Source: PHAA01 sp964457945
GTDB lineage: Bacteria; Bacillota; Syntrophomonadia; Syntrophomonadales; Syntrophomonadaceae
Length of the DNA: 64,000 nt
NCBI GenBank assembly: GCA_964457945.1
Contig: CAYWFX010000001.1
Span: 1-64,000 of the forward strand
Direction of reading: 5' to 3'
The notes beneath the pieces were generated by a model. That model was not told the origin of the DNA. It was given only the letters and a program-made list of their open reading frames with translations, and searched no databases. Below, piece after piece: positions 1 to 8,104 of the stretch. Made by a program: the position numbers and the translations under genes. Positions within the stretch are counted from its first letter, which is position 1. Every line of letters starts with the position of its first letter.

Positions 1-285
1 TCTGGTAAAAGCTTCATGTGATGAAAAACCATAATCAAAAGCAATATCCAAAATGATTTTTTCACTATCCCGAACCTCTTTTAGTGCAAAGGCTAACTTT
101 CTAAGCCGTAAATAATCTCTAAACTGCATACCAGATATTTCCTTAAATTTTCTGGTAGTATGAAATTCAGAATAACCCAACTTGTGAGAAAGAAACCGTA
201 GCGTTAGTGCTTCATCGTGATGATGTCTGATACACTCGTCAATTTCATCAACGATTATTTGGATCTGCTTGTGCCACTCGTACAT
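1..285 (-). CDS. AraC-family transcriptional regulator, N-terminal part (cut by window edge)
   Basis: 95 codons are visible and the frame is still open at base 1, so the C-terminal part lies outside. The protein starts MYEWHKQIQIIVDEID and contains a full AraC-type double helix-turn-helix: helix pair one around residues 27-48 (LTLRFLSHKLGYSEFHTTRKF), the linker helix, and the second HTH with the family signature ILDIAFDYGFSSHEAFTR at the cut. A GAGG ribosome site precedes the ATG. In this family an N-terminal HTH is usually followed by a GyrI-like effector domain; a free-standing domain of that kind is encoded at 5594-6049. Likely a DNA-binding regulator of a nearby transporter; the effector is unknown. 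Confidence 0.8.
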   Translation of the reverse strand, partial: MYEWHKQIQIIVDEIDECIRHHHDEALTLRFLSHKLGYSEFHTTRKFKEISGMQFRDYLRLRKLAFALKEVRDSEKIILDIAFDYGFSSHEAFTR

Positions 286-496
286 TCGTCTGCTAACCTC
301 GTTTCAATCACCCTATAACATTTATAGCGTAATGGAAATTGCATTGCTTGATTTTACTTGCGGAAATCAATGATTTCTTTTGCGCCAGAGATTATATAAA
401 TAATCCTTGATTACATCATTATACTAATGTTCAGTATAACTTACTTATAAATTGTTGCGCATCTTAAACAGACTGCGTAGTACTAAATACAGATAA

Positions 497-667
497 TTAG
501 TATCTCATTACATATTTCCAAGTTGTCATTTCTTTGATTATCATAAGTAACCGCAACTCCTCATTATGTTCAATATAATTTAATAAACCATTTTCATCCA
601 ATCTCAACCAAGCATTTTAAACTTTGCCTAAATGATACAATCCCGATATTTCCGCACAATTCTTTAT
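497..667 (-). pseudogene. Decayed ORF of unknown family in the 286-815 gap
   Basis: The 530-base gap between the AraC gene and the ABC operon is AT-rich. On the minus strand one frame reads as plausible protein: about 16 residues, an in-frame TAA at 617-619, then NAWLRLDENGLLNYIEH and about 22 further residues to a TAA. A second frame, starting at an ATG at 677, also reads coherently for 27 codons, as expected if one frameshift separates two halves of a former gene. No start with a ribosome site is present and I do not recognise the family. The rest of the gap shows nothing I can name. Confidence 0.3.
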
Positions 668-815
668 TTACTAGCATAGTTATTATGGAATAAACAGGCA
701 ATAATGTTTTATCCCCATAGTTTTCGTTATTTGGACAGGATATATTTATTTTCGCTATTGATTATAAAGCACAATACACGTGAAAAATGCGTAATTAGAA
801 GTGATTTAGCAGGAA

Positions 816-1487
816 TTATATGCAGAGTCCATCCCTCAAATTGATTATCTGGTCTCCATAATTGGCGGCTTCATGAGAATGTGTTACCTGGATAATGGTC
901 TTGCCTTTTTCCTGGTTTATTTTTTTTAGGAGTTTCATAATTTCGAAACCTGTTTTGGTATCTAAATTTCCTATGGGTTCATCTGCCAGGATAAGGTCCG
1001 GCTCGTTTATCAGTGCCCGGGCAATGGCAACTCTCTGCTGCTGACCTCCGGACAATTCCCGTGGGGTATGGTGCCTTCGGTCGGTCAGGCTTACATCCGC
1101 CAGGATTTCATCGAGCTTATACCGGTAGTCCTTTAATCTCTTTCCATCCAGCAAAACCGGCAGCATAATGTTTTCTTCCACGGTCAAATTAGGAATCAGA
1201 TTATAGAATTGAAAAATGAAGCCTATTTCTCTCCTGCGCAGCAGGCTTGCTTCCGGGTCATTCATTACGGAAAGGTCCTTGCCTTTGATCCTGACGCTGC
1301 CTGCCGTTGGCTTATCAAGACCTCCTATCAGATAGAGCAGGGTGCTTTTGCCCGAGCCGGAAGGCCCCATAATCGAAACGAACTGCCCCTTTTCAATTTC
1401 CAGATTGATGTTTTCCAGTGCCTTTACTTTTACTAAACCCAGGGTAAATGTCTTACCCAGGCCTATCGCTTCTACCAGTACCGCCAT
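816..1487 (-). CDS. ABC transporter ATP-binding protein (MacB/LolD type)
   Basis: A 223-residue nucleotide-binding subunit. Walker A GPSGSGKST is at residues 41-49, the Q-loop follows in IGFIFQFYNL, the signature LSGGQ is at 145-149, and Walker B LILADE at 165-170 runs into the D-loop NLD. Length and the phrase FQFYNLIPNLT place it with the LolD/MacB ATPases that serve FtsX-type permeases rather than importers. The ATG has GGAGGG eight bases upstream. It is the last gene of a three-gene operon (membrane fusion lipoprotein, FtsX permease, ATPase) and should power the permease encoded just upstream. The substrate cannot be read from sequence. Confidence 0.92.
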   Translation of the reverse strand: MAVLVEAIGLGKTFTLGLVKVKALENINLEIEKGQFVSIMGPSGSGKSTLLYLIGGLDKPTAGSVRIKGKDLSVMNDPEASLLRRREIGFIFQFYNLIPNLTVEENIMLPVLLDGKRLKDYRYKLDEILADVSLTDRRHHTPRELSGGQQQRVAIARALINEPDLILADEPIGNLDTKTGFEIMKLLKKINQEKGKTIIQVTHSHEAANYGDQIINLRDGLCI

Positions 1488-1519
1488 CTTGAGTCCCTCC
1501 TCCGCTTGATCCGGTCAGG

Positions 1520-4021
1520 TTATTCATATTTAATCGACTCAATAATGTTGAGCCGGGATGATTTAAGGGCCGGACTTATTGAAACTACCAGCGTAATAAC
1601 TATGCTGGCCAATATCGAAATCACCACTATGCTCGGCGCATAGCTGATAGGAATTGGCATGTCCAGGGCTTTCATTATGTAGGGAAAAACAGAAACCATT
1701 AATACTCCGCCCCCAACGCCAACGATTCCGCCAATTAGTCCGCCGGTCATAGCTTCTATAAAAATCATTTTAATAATCTGCCGCTTGCTCATTCCCAGCG
1801 AACGCAGCATTGCCAGCACCCGTTTGCGCTCGATAAAACTAATCAGGTAGTTATTAAATACGCCTAAAATCCCCATTACGATGGTCATAAACGAAAACCC
1901 CTTTAAAACCGAAAATATTTGCTGATTGGTTTTGATAACATCTTGTTTATCTGCGTTTAAGGACTGCACATAAGGTTTATTATCGATATATTTCTTCTTT
2001 AGCAGCGATACAACCGCAGCGGGGTCATTCGTTGTTTTCATCACTATATAGCCGTAATTCCGTTCACCCGTGTCCATTTTGAAATAGTTTTCCGAGATCA
2101 TGGCGTAATCGCCTTTTTCCATAAGAGTGTTGATAAAACCTATGATCCTGTATTCTCTTGGGCCTTTGCCAAATTCCAAGGTAATCAGGTCGCCCTGCTT
2201 TTTTTGGTACCTGTACCCCAGGGAACTGTTTAAAATAATATTCCTGCCAGAATCAAGCTCCTCCAATATATCTTCATTTCCGTCCACTACCTGCAATTTA
2301 AAGTATTCCAGGTGTTTGTTCTTATCAATACCGTCCAGCGTGCCTATCGGCTCATGGGAACCGGCCACATTTACATCTTTGGCTGTATAAAGGCCGTAGG
2401 TGCCGGTGGTGCCTTGTATGGCCTGGAGGTGTTTGGCAAAATTTCGGTCAAGGTTGGGCATTTCAATGTAAATATCATATTTCATATCCGCAAAGTAATT
2501 ACTTAGTTCACCGATTACGCTGTAACTCATGGTATTTATCATCAAAATACTGCTCACTCCGATGGCCAGCAAAGATATATTATTCAAGGCGCTTTTGTTG
2601 TCCCGCAAGTTTTGGGCGGCCAGGATGCCTTCGTTGCCAAATAGATAACTATGGGTGCTGGCAAATATCCTGGCAAAAACGGCGGTAATAAACGGGATTG
2701 CCCAAACTATGGCCATAAAGCTCAAGATTATAAAAAGGGTATTTACAGGTATGGCGATTGCTTTGGGGATGAGCGGCGGAACTGCCCAAATCATAACTAT
2801 AAGCATAACCGCTATGATAAGCTTCCCCGTTTTCTTCGAGGTCTCTTTTTGGATATTATTAAGGACGATATCTTTTACCGGTATTTTGGCCGCTTTTAAT
2901 ATTGGAAGACCGGAACTGATCAGAGATAGAATCACAGCCATCAGAACGGTGGCTAATAGCTGCAGAGGTGAAAACTCCAGAGTTGTCTTAATACCCTGCA
3001 AAGTTGGAGGTGTTGAAACTGCCATAATAATATATAGCAGTCCAATACCCAGCCCCCCGCCAAAAATGCCGCCGGTTAAGCCGTAGACCAGGCTTTCCGC
3101 CAATAATATCAAGTTTGTCATCATCTGGGTGGCCCCAATGTTGCGTAAAGTACCGATAACGGGCAGCCGCTCCGTGGTGATGACTTTAAAGGAAGTAGAA
3201 ATTATAAAGATACTCATTAAGAATACAATTATGGAAGTAACTGCAAAGCTTATTCTCATGGGCTTCACCTGGCGATTTAAACTCTCCGTGGAGACAGTTT
3301 CCTTGACCGCATAGAGCTTAAAAGTTTGGGCTAGTTCTTCCCTAGTTGCTTGTATTTTCTCGGGATTCTTTAGTTTAATTAACAGTAAAGATACTCTGCC
3401 CGGTTCATTATATATAGAGCCCAGGGTTTCTTTTGGCACTAGGGCGCTTACTCCCCGGGATTGGTCCAGAAATGGCCCCGAGGGCTGCGCCAGTGCGCAT
3501 ACATCGAATCTTTGCCGGTCACCGTTGACTTCAAATTCGATTTTGTCACCCAGGCGAATGCCGTATTTATCGGCTGTATCCTTGCCGATAACCACCTTGC
3601 GGCCACTGAAAGGTAAAATGTTGTTTTCGCTGTACAGGATAATGGGATTCATAAATTGGTACTCATCCCAATCAACTCCCAGCATGTTTATCTGCACCGT
3701 CTCGTTGTTACTGTCTTTATAGAAAACGGTTCCCTGTAAAATCCCCACAATATATTCCATCTGTTCTTTATAAGGATTTAGGGGCTGAGGGTTAAAACGA
3801 GGCGAGGGCGAATGATCCCCTGCCTGAATCATAATGTCTGCGGTTCCATAGTAACTTTTCAAGCGCTGCACATACATCTTTTCCATTGTCCCGTTCAAAG
3901 CGCCGGTAGCCAGGAATAGGGCTGAGGATACCGTAATAGAAAATATGATCAGGAAGCTTCTCATTTTCTTTTCACAAATGTTTTTTAGGACCAACCTGGT
4001 AATGATCCCCACGATCTCCAC
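1520..4021 (-). CDS. ABC transporter permease with two FtsX-like domains
   Basis: An 833-residue membrane protein built as two MacB/FtsX units: an N-terminal helix (about residues 21-42), a long extracytoplasmic domain, three helices around 260-380, then a repeat of the pattern with helices near 400-440, about 490, and three at the C-terminus around 735-820. The C-terminal motif ERKRVLAMLRSLGMSKRQI is typical of FtsX permeases, which do mechanical work or export on the outer face of the membrane rather than import. The first start is GTG; a GTG three codons later (4012) fits the GGGG site better. It lies 32 bases from the ATPase gene and 41 bases from the fusion-protein gene, so the three form one operon. 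Confidence 0.9.
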   Translation of the reverse strand: MEIVGIITRLVLKNICEKKMRSFLIIFSITVSSALFLATGALNGTMEKMYVQRLKSYYGTADIMIQAGDHSPSPRFNPQPLNPYKEQMEYIVGILQGTVFYKDSNNETVQINMLGVDWDEYQFMNPIILYSENNILPFSGRKVVIGKDTADKYGIRLGDKIEFEVNGDRQRFDVCALAQPSGPFLDQSRGVSALVPKETLGSIYNEPGRVSLLLIKLKNPEKIQATREELAQTFKLYAVKETVSTESLNRQVKPMRISFAVTSIIVFLMSIFIISTSFKVITTERLPVIGTLRNIGATQMMTNLILLAESLVYGLTGGIFGGGLGIGLLYIIMAVSTPPTLQGIKTTLEFSPLQLLATVLMAVILSLISSGLPILKAAKIPVKDIVLNNIQKETSKKTGKLIIAVMLIVMIWAVPPLIPKAIAIPVNTLFIILSFMAIVWAIPFITAVFARIFASTHSYLFGNEGILAAQNLRDNKSALNNISLLAIGVSSILMINTMSYSVIGELSNYFADMKYDIYIEMPNLDRNFAKHLQAIQGTTGTYGLYTAKDVNVAGSHEPIGTLDGIDKNKHLEYFKLQVVDGNEDILEELDSGRNIILNSSLGYRYQKKQGDLITLEFGKGPREYRIIGFINTLMEKGDYAMISENYFKMDTGERNYGYIVMKTTNDPAAVVSLLKKKYIDNKPYVQSLNADKQDVIKTNQQIFSVLKGFSFMTIVMGILGVFNNYLISFIERKRVLAMLRSLGMSKRQIIKMIFIEAMTGGLIGGIVGVGGGVLMVSVFPYIMKALDMPIPISYAPSIVVISILASIVITLVVSISPALKSSRLNIIESIKYE

Positions 4022-4062
4022 CCCTTTTATTGGTTTTCATATCTCCTTGGGCAGGCCCTTGG

Positions 4063-5022
4063 TTATTCCATGTTTATAGAAACATCCACGTTAAAATCAG
4101 GCCGCAGGAAATCATCCTGGTTCTCTATGGCAATGTCCACGGAAATGGTAGTCTCGCCATTTATTTGGTGAGCTTTATCCGCTATCCTGACGACTCTTCC
4201 CTGGTAGGCCCGGGACTTGTCAGCCACCGGCACAATTGTGACGGTTGCATCCAGCCGTATGTCTTTTATAAATTCTTCGGCCACATCGGCATGCACAAAA
4301 ATGCTGTTCAAATTAATGATGCTTAAGAGCTTTTTTTCATTATTAACGACATCTCCCGGCCCATATCCAATGTCACAAACCAGTCCATTGGCGATATCGG
4401 CTGTAATAACATTGTTTATTAAATAGCTTTTATCCAATTTATCTCGTAGGGTTTTTAATTCAAATTCCAGTACGGCTATTTTTTTATTGTTAATCTTAAT
4501 GTTGCATTCCTGCTCATTTTCCAGGCTGGTCAAAGTCAGCTTTAATTCTTCAACATGTTCTCTTCTGCCCTCGATGGAGTTATCGTATTCTTCTTCTAGT
4601 TGATATTTGGGAAAAGCCCCGACTGCAAACAAGATCTCGGCTTTCTGGTACAGTTCTTCCTGGTATCGCAACTCATTGGCCAGTTTTTTTAACTGGGCTT
4701 CATAGTTGTTTTTAGCTAGCTCTAACCAGGCCACGTTCAACGCTGCTTCCTTTTTAATTATGGCTGCCTTAAGCGCGCTTATATTTAAGGTCACCAGCGG
4801 TGTTCCTTCTTTTACCCGTTGTCCTTCTCTGACATGCACTGCTTCTACAGCGGCGGGAAAATCAATCATTATGTTTTTTTCATCTAACGCTTTTATTGTG
4901 CCAAAAACCTCCACGGCATGTTTAGTGTCCGTCTCCGGCTTATCAACCTGGATTTCAGCCTTCTTATCACATCCCATGGCCATAAGCAGCAATAAAGTAA
5001 CTATAATTAACTTCATTCTCAT
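4063..5022 (-). CDS. HlyD/MacA-like membrane fusion lipoprotein
   Basis: 319 residues with an N-terminal export signal MRMKLIIVTLLLLMAMGCDKK; the Cys in MGC is a probable lipidation site although the lipobox is not ideal. After it come a biotinyl-lipoyl-like strand region (GTIKALDEKNIMIDFPAAVEAVHVREG is the family pattern), a coiled-coil hairpin of roughly residues 85-185, then the second lipoyl half and a beta-barrel domain (VFVHADVAEEFI, RVVRIADK). In a monoderm cell such a protein acts as an adaptor or regulator of the FtsX permease on the outer face. The ATG follows AAGGGGTG. First gene of the operon with the permease and ATPase. Confidence 0.88.
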   Translation of the reverse strand: MRMKLIIVTLLLLMAMGCDKKAEIQVDKPETDTKHAVEVFGTIKALDEKNIMIDFPAAVEAVHVREGQRVKEGTPLVTLNISALKAAIIKKEAALNVAWLELAKNNYEAQLKKLANELRYQEELYQKAEILFAVGAFPKYQLEEEYDNSIEGRREHVEELKLTLTSLENEQECNIKINNKKIAVLEFELKTLRDKLDKSYLINNVITADIANGLVCDIGYGPGDVVNNEKKLLSIINLNSIFVHADVAEEFIKDIRLDATVTIVPVADKSRAYQGRVVRIADKAHQINGETTISVDIAIENQDDFLRPDFNVDVSINME

Positions 5023-5098
5023 TTATGTACACCCCTTCCTTATTTCCAACAGCCTGCTATTCGATTTCCTGGGCCCAAGGCTGGCTTAGAAAAGTAAA

Positions 5099-5131
5099 AT
5101 CCCTCACCTTTTAATAGTAAAGATGAGGGAT
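5099..5131 (-). terminator. Hairpin with T-rich tail upstream of the MacA-like gene
   Basis: Two 13-base arms, one mismatch (ATCCCTCACCTTT against ATCCCTCATCTTT) and a 7-base loop. Read on the minus strand the stem is followed by TTTTACTTTT. It lies 77 bases before the fusion-protein start, so it either ends transcription arriving from 5594-6049 or attenuates the export operon. Confidence 0.55.
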
Positions 5132-5176
5132 TCATGGCACATCGTACCTAGGATATATTTTTCTCTATCTTAAGTC

Positions 5177-5457
5177 ATGGTTTTTTTGGGACAGAAGAAC
5201 TTCCTACTCCATTATCCCAAGAAGAGGATAATATTTGACCTAAATTATGTGGCAATCAGCGCAGCTCTAACTCCCTCCAATACGAACCAGCAGTTTTCTA
5301 TTATGCCCAACGAAGTAGTGAAAAAACTAAACGAAAGCTATGCCTATTCTTTTTGGCAAAAAGTCGGTGATAAGCATAGTGCGGTGCGATTTTGCACTAG
5401 TTGGGAACTGATGTGAACGCCGTGCAACAATTAATTGATGACATTGAAAAGGCTTAA
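5177..5457 (+). pseudogene. C-terminal relic of a threonine aldolase (beta-eliminating lyase)
   Basis: The open part encodes about 79 residues ending KVGDKHSAVRFCTSWELM. The segment NQQFSIMPNEVVKKLNESY followed by YSFWQKVGDKHSAVRFCTSW matches, from memory of the family, the C-terminal domain of low-specificity L-threonine aldolases. A one-base shift at about 5406 destroys the frame; the other frame then continues TDVNAVQQLIDDIEKA to a TAA at 5455-5457, which is the expected family ending. The N-terminal two-thirds with the PLP lysine is absent. So this is a frameshifted, truncated copy, not a working gene. It stands alone in the 570-base gap before 5594; the remainder of the gap shows nothing else. 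Confidence 0.7.
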
Positions 5458-5593
5458 ATGGTAGAGTAGCGATGAATTCTTTTAGCAATATAGCTGCATC
5501 CACTAGGGTTAGAAAATGGTCCCATCGGATGGAGGGAAATATCATACCCACCAGGTAAAAAGCTAATAGGTTGCCAACAAAACAATTACTACT

Positions 5594-6049
5594 TTAATAT
5601 ACAGGTACACAAATTTCACAATGATGATTATTAACCATTTGGGCTATATACCTTTCGAGGATTGGTCTTGCTTCATCAAATTGATATCCTTGCCTTAATA
5701 ATTCTGGAAAAATATCAATCCACGCTTTCTGAACTGCTTCTGCTGTATGATTAATTTTAAAAACAGCATATTTTCCTCCAACAATATTACCTTCTCTTAC
5801 ATCGCCGTCAGTTACTGAATAGTCGTTTGAAACAACAATGCAGGTATCATAACGACAGTTTTCAGGTTTAGTAGTTTCAGGATTATCCTGAGCAATTCCA
5901 AGGATTATGGATTCGTCATTAAATAAATGGTTAAATTTTGCCCATTTTTTTAATTCTTCCATTGTTTTCACATTGTTAATTCCATAAGGGCCAATCTGCC
6001 TTATGTAAGCAATCCGATATGCTGGCATCTTTCCAATTACAATACCCAT
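5594..6049 (-). CDS. Stand-alone GyrI-like small-molecule-binding domain protein
   Basis: 151 residues that match the GyrI/SbmC-type effector-binding fold throughout: the start PAYRIAYIRQIGPYG is the first strand and helix pattern of the family, CRYDTCIVVSND is the central strand pair, and GGKYAVFKINHTAEAVQKAWIDIFPELL is the conserved second repeat half. There is no DNA-binding domain attached. Proteins of this kind bind hydrophobic or cationic small molecules, sequester toxins, or act with a separate AraC regulator; one is cut off at the start of the window. AAAGGAGG lies about 15 bases before the ATG, farther than usual, so the true start may differ by a few codons. Confidence 0.8.
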   Translation of the reverse strand: MGIVIGKMPAYRIAYIRQIGPYGINNVKTMEELKKWAKFNHLFNDESIILGIAQDNPETTKPENCRYDTCIVVSNDYSVTDGDVREGNIVGGKYAVFKINHTAEAVQKAWIDIFPELLRQGYQFDEARPILERYIAQMVNNHHCEICVPVY

Positions 6050-6320
6050 AATATGTTTTATTTGCCTCCTTTAAAGAATAAAGAACTTCTTCATTACAGA
6101 GTTACTGCGCTTTAAAATATAAAGAAAAGCATTTTTTAAAATTGTTTAAATTTCAATTTATTGAATTGTTTGCATGTGGTGAAGTAACTTGTAAGTCAAA
6201 TAAAAACATAAACACAGCCTCCATATAATTACAAGCTGATATAGCACTCAGATTAGGCTAATAATGGGAAGTTCTATAATGGTCTTGGTATATCAATAAT
6301 ACGAAAGAACAGGTGCGCAC

Positions 6321-6506
6321 ATGTTCAATTTTTATTTCGACAAGGACAAGCCGCAGACCGAGCAAAGTCCGCAATACGAATCAAGCTCGAAATCGGCTTC
6401 GCAAGTCCAAAATATCCAGCGAAAGGCAAAGCCTGCGGTATCGCCGCCCCCCGCCAAAAATGATAATCTTGCTTCCACGCCGCTGCTCCCATTAATCATT
6501 GTTTGA
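6321..6506 (+). CDS. Small hypothetical protein of unusual base composition
   Basis: 61 residues starting MFNFYFDKDKPQTEQSPQYE, rich in Ser, Gln and Pro, ending in a short hydrophobic stretch (ASTPLLPLIIV). An AGGTG lies five bases before the ATG. Codons are GC-rich at third positions (gac, aag, ccg, ccc) in an otherwise AT-rich region, which suggests a coding origin and possible transfer, or the truncated front end of a membrane protein. No family recognised. The bases either side (6050-6320 and 6507-6840) hold no other gene that I can support. Confidence 0.35.
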   Translation: MFNFYFDKDKPQTEQSPQYESSSKSASQVQNIQRKAKPAVSPPPAKNDNLASTPLLPLIIV

Positions 6507-6753
6507 GTTGATTAAAGATTTATTAGAGCTGGATCTGTTATTAGTTTAGAGGCATTTATTCACTATTAAAGCTGTTTTAAGTCGAATCACTTTTGGTTTC
6601 TGCCAAAAAAGTAAAATCTCTTCCTCTGGCAAAAGCAAATATACGTAAAAAAGTAGTCCCTTCAGGTTAAGTCTCATAATCAAGCCAGTATAATAATCCC
6701 CTCTTCTGCCAACACTAACTCTATATAAGTGATGTAATAATGAAATATACTAA

Positions 6754-6782
6754 GGGGCTCCTTCTTTTGAGGGGGCCCCAAA
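6754..6782. terminator. Hairpin between the small ORF and the ferritin-like gene
   Basis: GGGGCTCCTT pairs with GAGGGGGCCCC (one G-U) around a short T-rich loop. It lies 60 bases beyond the stop of the minus-strand ferritin-like gene and is followed on that strand by a moderately T-rich tract, so it is the likely terminator of that gene. Confidence 0.5.
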
Positions 6783-6840
6783 GCTTTTTCTGCGTTTCTT
6801 TTATATCTGAAAACAGAACAAAGATATTGAAAACTGCTAA

Positions 6841-7305
6841 CTAGCAACCGTTGCAGAGCGAAGAAGCAAGCAGCATTGCATTCCATATCCTTGTATGTGC
6901 GTATTCATCTCCAAGGATTGAGGTCAACAAATAACGGATTTCGGGGTTTGGAGCACATCCTGCTAGCTCTGCATATCGCCTAATTGCCTCTAATTCACCT
7001 CTGATAGCTGCTCTCACATCTGCCTCAAAGTTGCCAGTCGCTGGCGGGCAATCTGGAGGACATGATATTGGAGGCGGACAGATGCCTAAGAGAGAAGCCT
7101 GTAGTCGTGCATGCCCATATTCGTCTCCTACAATACTCGTGATGAGTTCGCGTAGAACATCTGTCGGAGCCTCATTAGCTATCTGAGCGTAAAATCCAGC
7201 ATCGCAAATCTCATCCTGGATTGATTCTTCCAGCATTTCACGGTAATTGGCACATTTGGGACATCGACATGTCAATGTGAGTTTTTCCGATTTGTGGTGA
7301 GACAT
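6841..7305 (-). CDS. Ferritin-like di-iron domain protein
   Basis: 154 residues with an N-terminal Cys-rich segment (CRCPKCANY, residues 13-21) followed by two halves of a four-helix bundle. Each half carries the rubrerythrin-type ligand pattern: EESIQDEICDAGFY with DEYGHARLQ, and RGELEAIRRYAE with DEYAHTRIW. The Glu and E-x-x-H residues needed for a di-iron centre are present. A Pro/Cys-rich linker (PPPISCPPDCPPATG) joins the halves. Related proteins in spore-formers are associated with spore coats or oxidative-stress protection; the exact role is not evident. GGGAGTG precedes the ATG, and a 19-codon ORF with an ideal ribosome site lies directly upstream on the same strand. Confidence 0.78.
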   Translation of the reverse strand: MSHHKSEKLTLTCRCPKCANYREMLEESIQDEICDAGFYAQIANEAPTDVLRELITSIVGDEYGHARLQASLLGICPPPISCPPDCPPATGNFEADVRAAIRGELEAIRRYAELAGCAPNPEIRYLLTSILGDEYAHTRIWNAMLLASSLCNGC

Positions 7306-7321
7306 AAAAACACTCCCTTTC

Positions 7322-7381
7322 TTATATTTTGTTTCGCTTCAAGTATTGGTGAATACCTCTCACAATTTCATAAGAACTCAT
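7322..7381 (-). CDS. 19-residue ORF upstream of the ferritin-like gene
   Basis: A very short ORF encoding MSSYEIVRGIHQYLKRNKI. It is preceded by AAGGAGGTGA at ideal distance (the strongest ribosome site in this part of the window) and its stop lies 17 bases before the next start. It could be a leader peptide that couples translation to the ferritin-like gene or a small basic protein. The remaining 7382-7631 interval shows no other gene. Confidence 0.45.
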   Translation of the reverse strand: MSSYEIVRGIHQYLKRNKI

Positions 7382-7631
7382 TGATTCACCTCCTTGGTTC
7401 AATATATGTCGACATAATCCAATGGGGAACTATATTTTTCCTGTTTTATCTATTATTTCTATATCACAAACTTATGTGCATTTATTACCATTATCTTCTA
7501 GTGTGCGGTCAAATTGGTTCTTTTATTGTCAGGTCGAGACGTAATTAAATGCTCATAACAATATAGAACAGGTCAGCCACCCTATAAGGTCACTAACCTG
7601 CTATATAAACTGTTTGTGATAAATTAGCTTA

Positions 7632-7928
7632 TTACGTACCAAATCGACTGATTGGAATGCTGTTTTGATTTAGGATTAGCGAGGGCTTATTCATCTTCAG
7701 TTGAACTAAGTTCACCCAATCCGCTGTCTTGAATAGATTGTTGTAACCGTTGACGAATGTTTTCGATTCCTCAGTGTGGTTTCGAATTTGTTCAAATAAG
7801 ACCGCGTTATTTTTATTGCCGTTCATTATTAAACGAGAAGCGGCATCAGAACGACTTTGAGCGCTATTTGCTGACACAAGGTCATCTAAGCATTGCAATG
7901 CCTCATCGCTCAAACGAACACTGATCAC
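7632..7928 (-). CDS. Ribbon-helix-helix DNA-binding protein
   Basis: 98 residues. The first 40 (ISVRLSDEALQCLDDLV then SRSDAASRLIMNG) match the Arc/MetJ/CopG-type ribbon-helix-helix: a strand, helix A, and helix B beginning at Ser-Arg-Ser. The C-terminal 55 residues match nothing I know and may form a ligand or partner domain. GTG is the start, with AGGA five bases upstream; no ATG is available in frame before the upstream stop. The usual role is an autoregulatory repressor or an antitoxin, but no toxin-like gene is adjacent, so I call it only a regulator. Confidence 0.6.
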   Translation of the reverse strand: MISVRLSDEALQCLDDLVSANSAQSRSDAASRLIMNGNKNNAVLFEQIRNHTEESKTFVNGYNNLFKTADWVNLVQLKMNKPSLILNQNSIPISRFGT

Positions 7929-8104
7929 GTTATTCCTACGTTCAGACGTTTCATGAATCCACCTGACTAAGTTCGATTAGAAAAACTACAAAATTAAAGC
8001 CTCCCCGAAAAGCAGCCGTTTTGGAAGCCTCGCCCGTTACCAGTGATGTCTTTGCCTTCGGGTTGACTAGTCCACCGGTTCGCCGCTGATCTGCCCCTCG
8101 GTCC

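Noticed and set aside
5327..5551. Minus-strand 74-codon ORF opposite the threonine aldolase relic
   Set aside because: It is largely the complement of the aldolase-like frame, which explains its openness.
7294..7548. Plus-strand 84-codon hydrophobic ORF opposite the ferritin-like leader
   Set aside because: No ribosome site; it is antisense to the ideal AAGGAGGTGA and small ORF on the minus strand.
7632..7928. Antitoxin of a toxin-antitoxin pair
   Set aside because: The ribbon-helix-helix protein has no small partner ORF in the flanking sequence on its strand.
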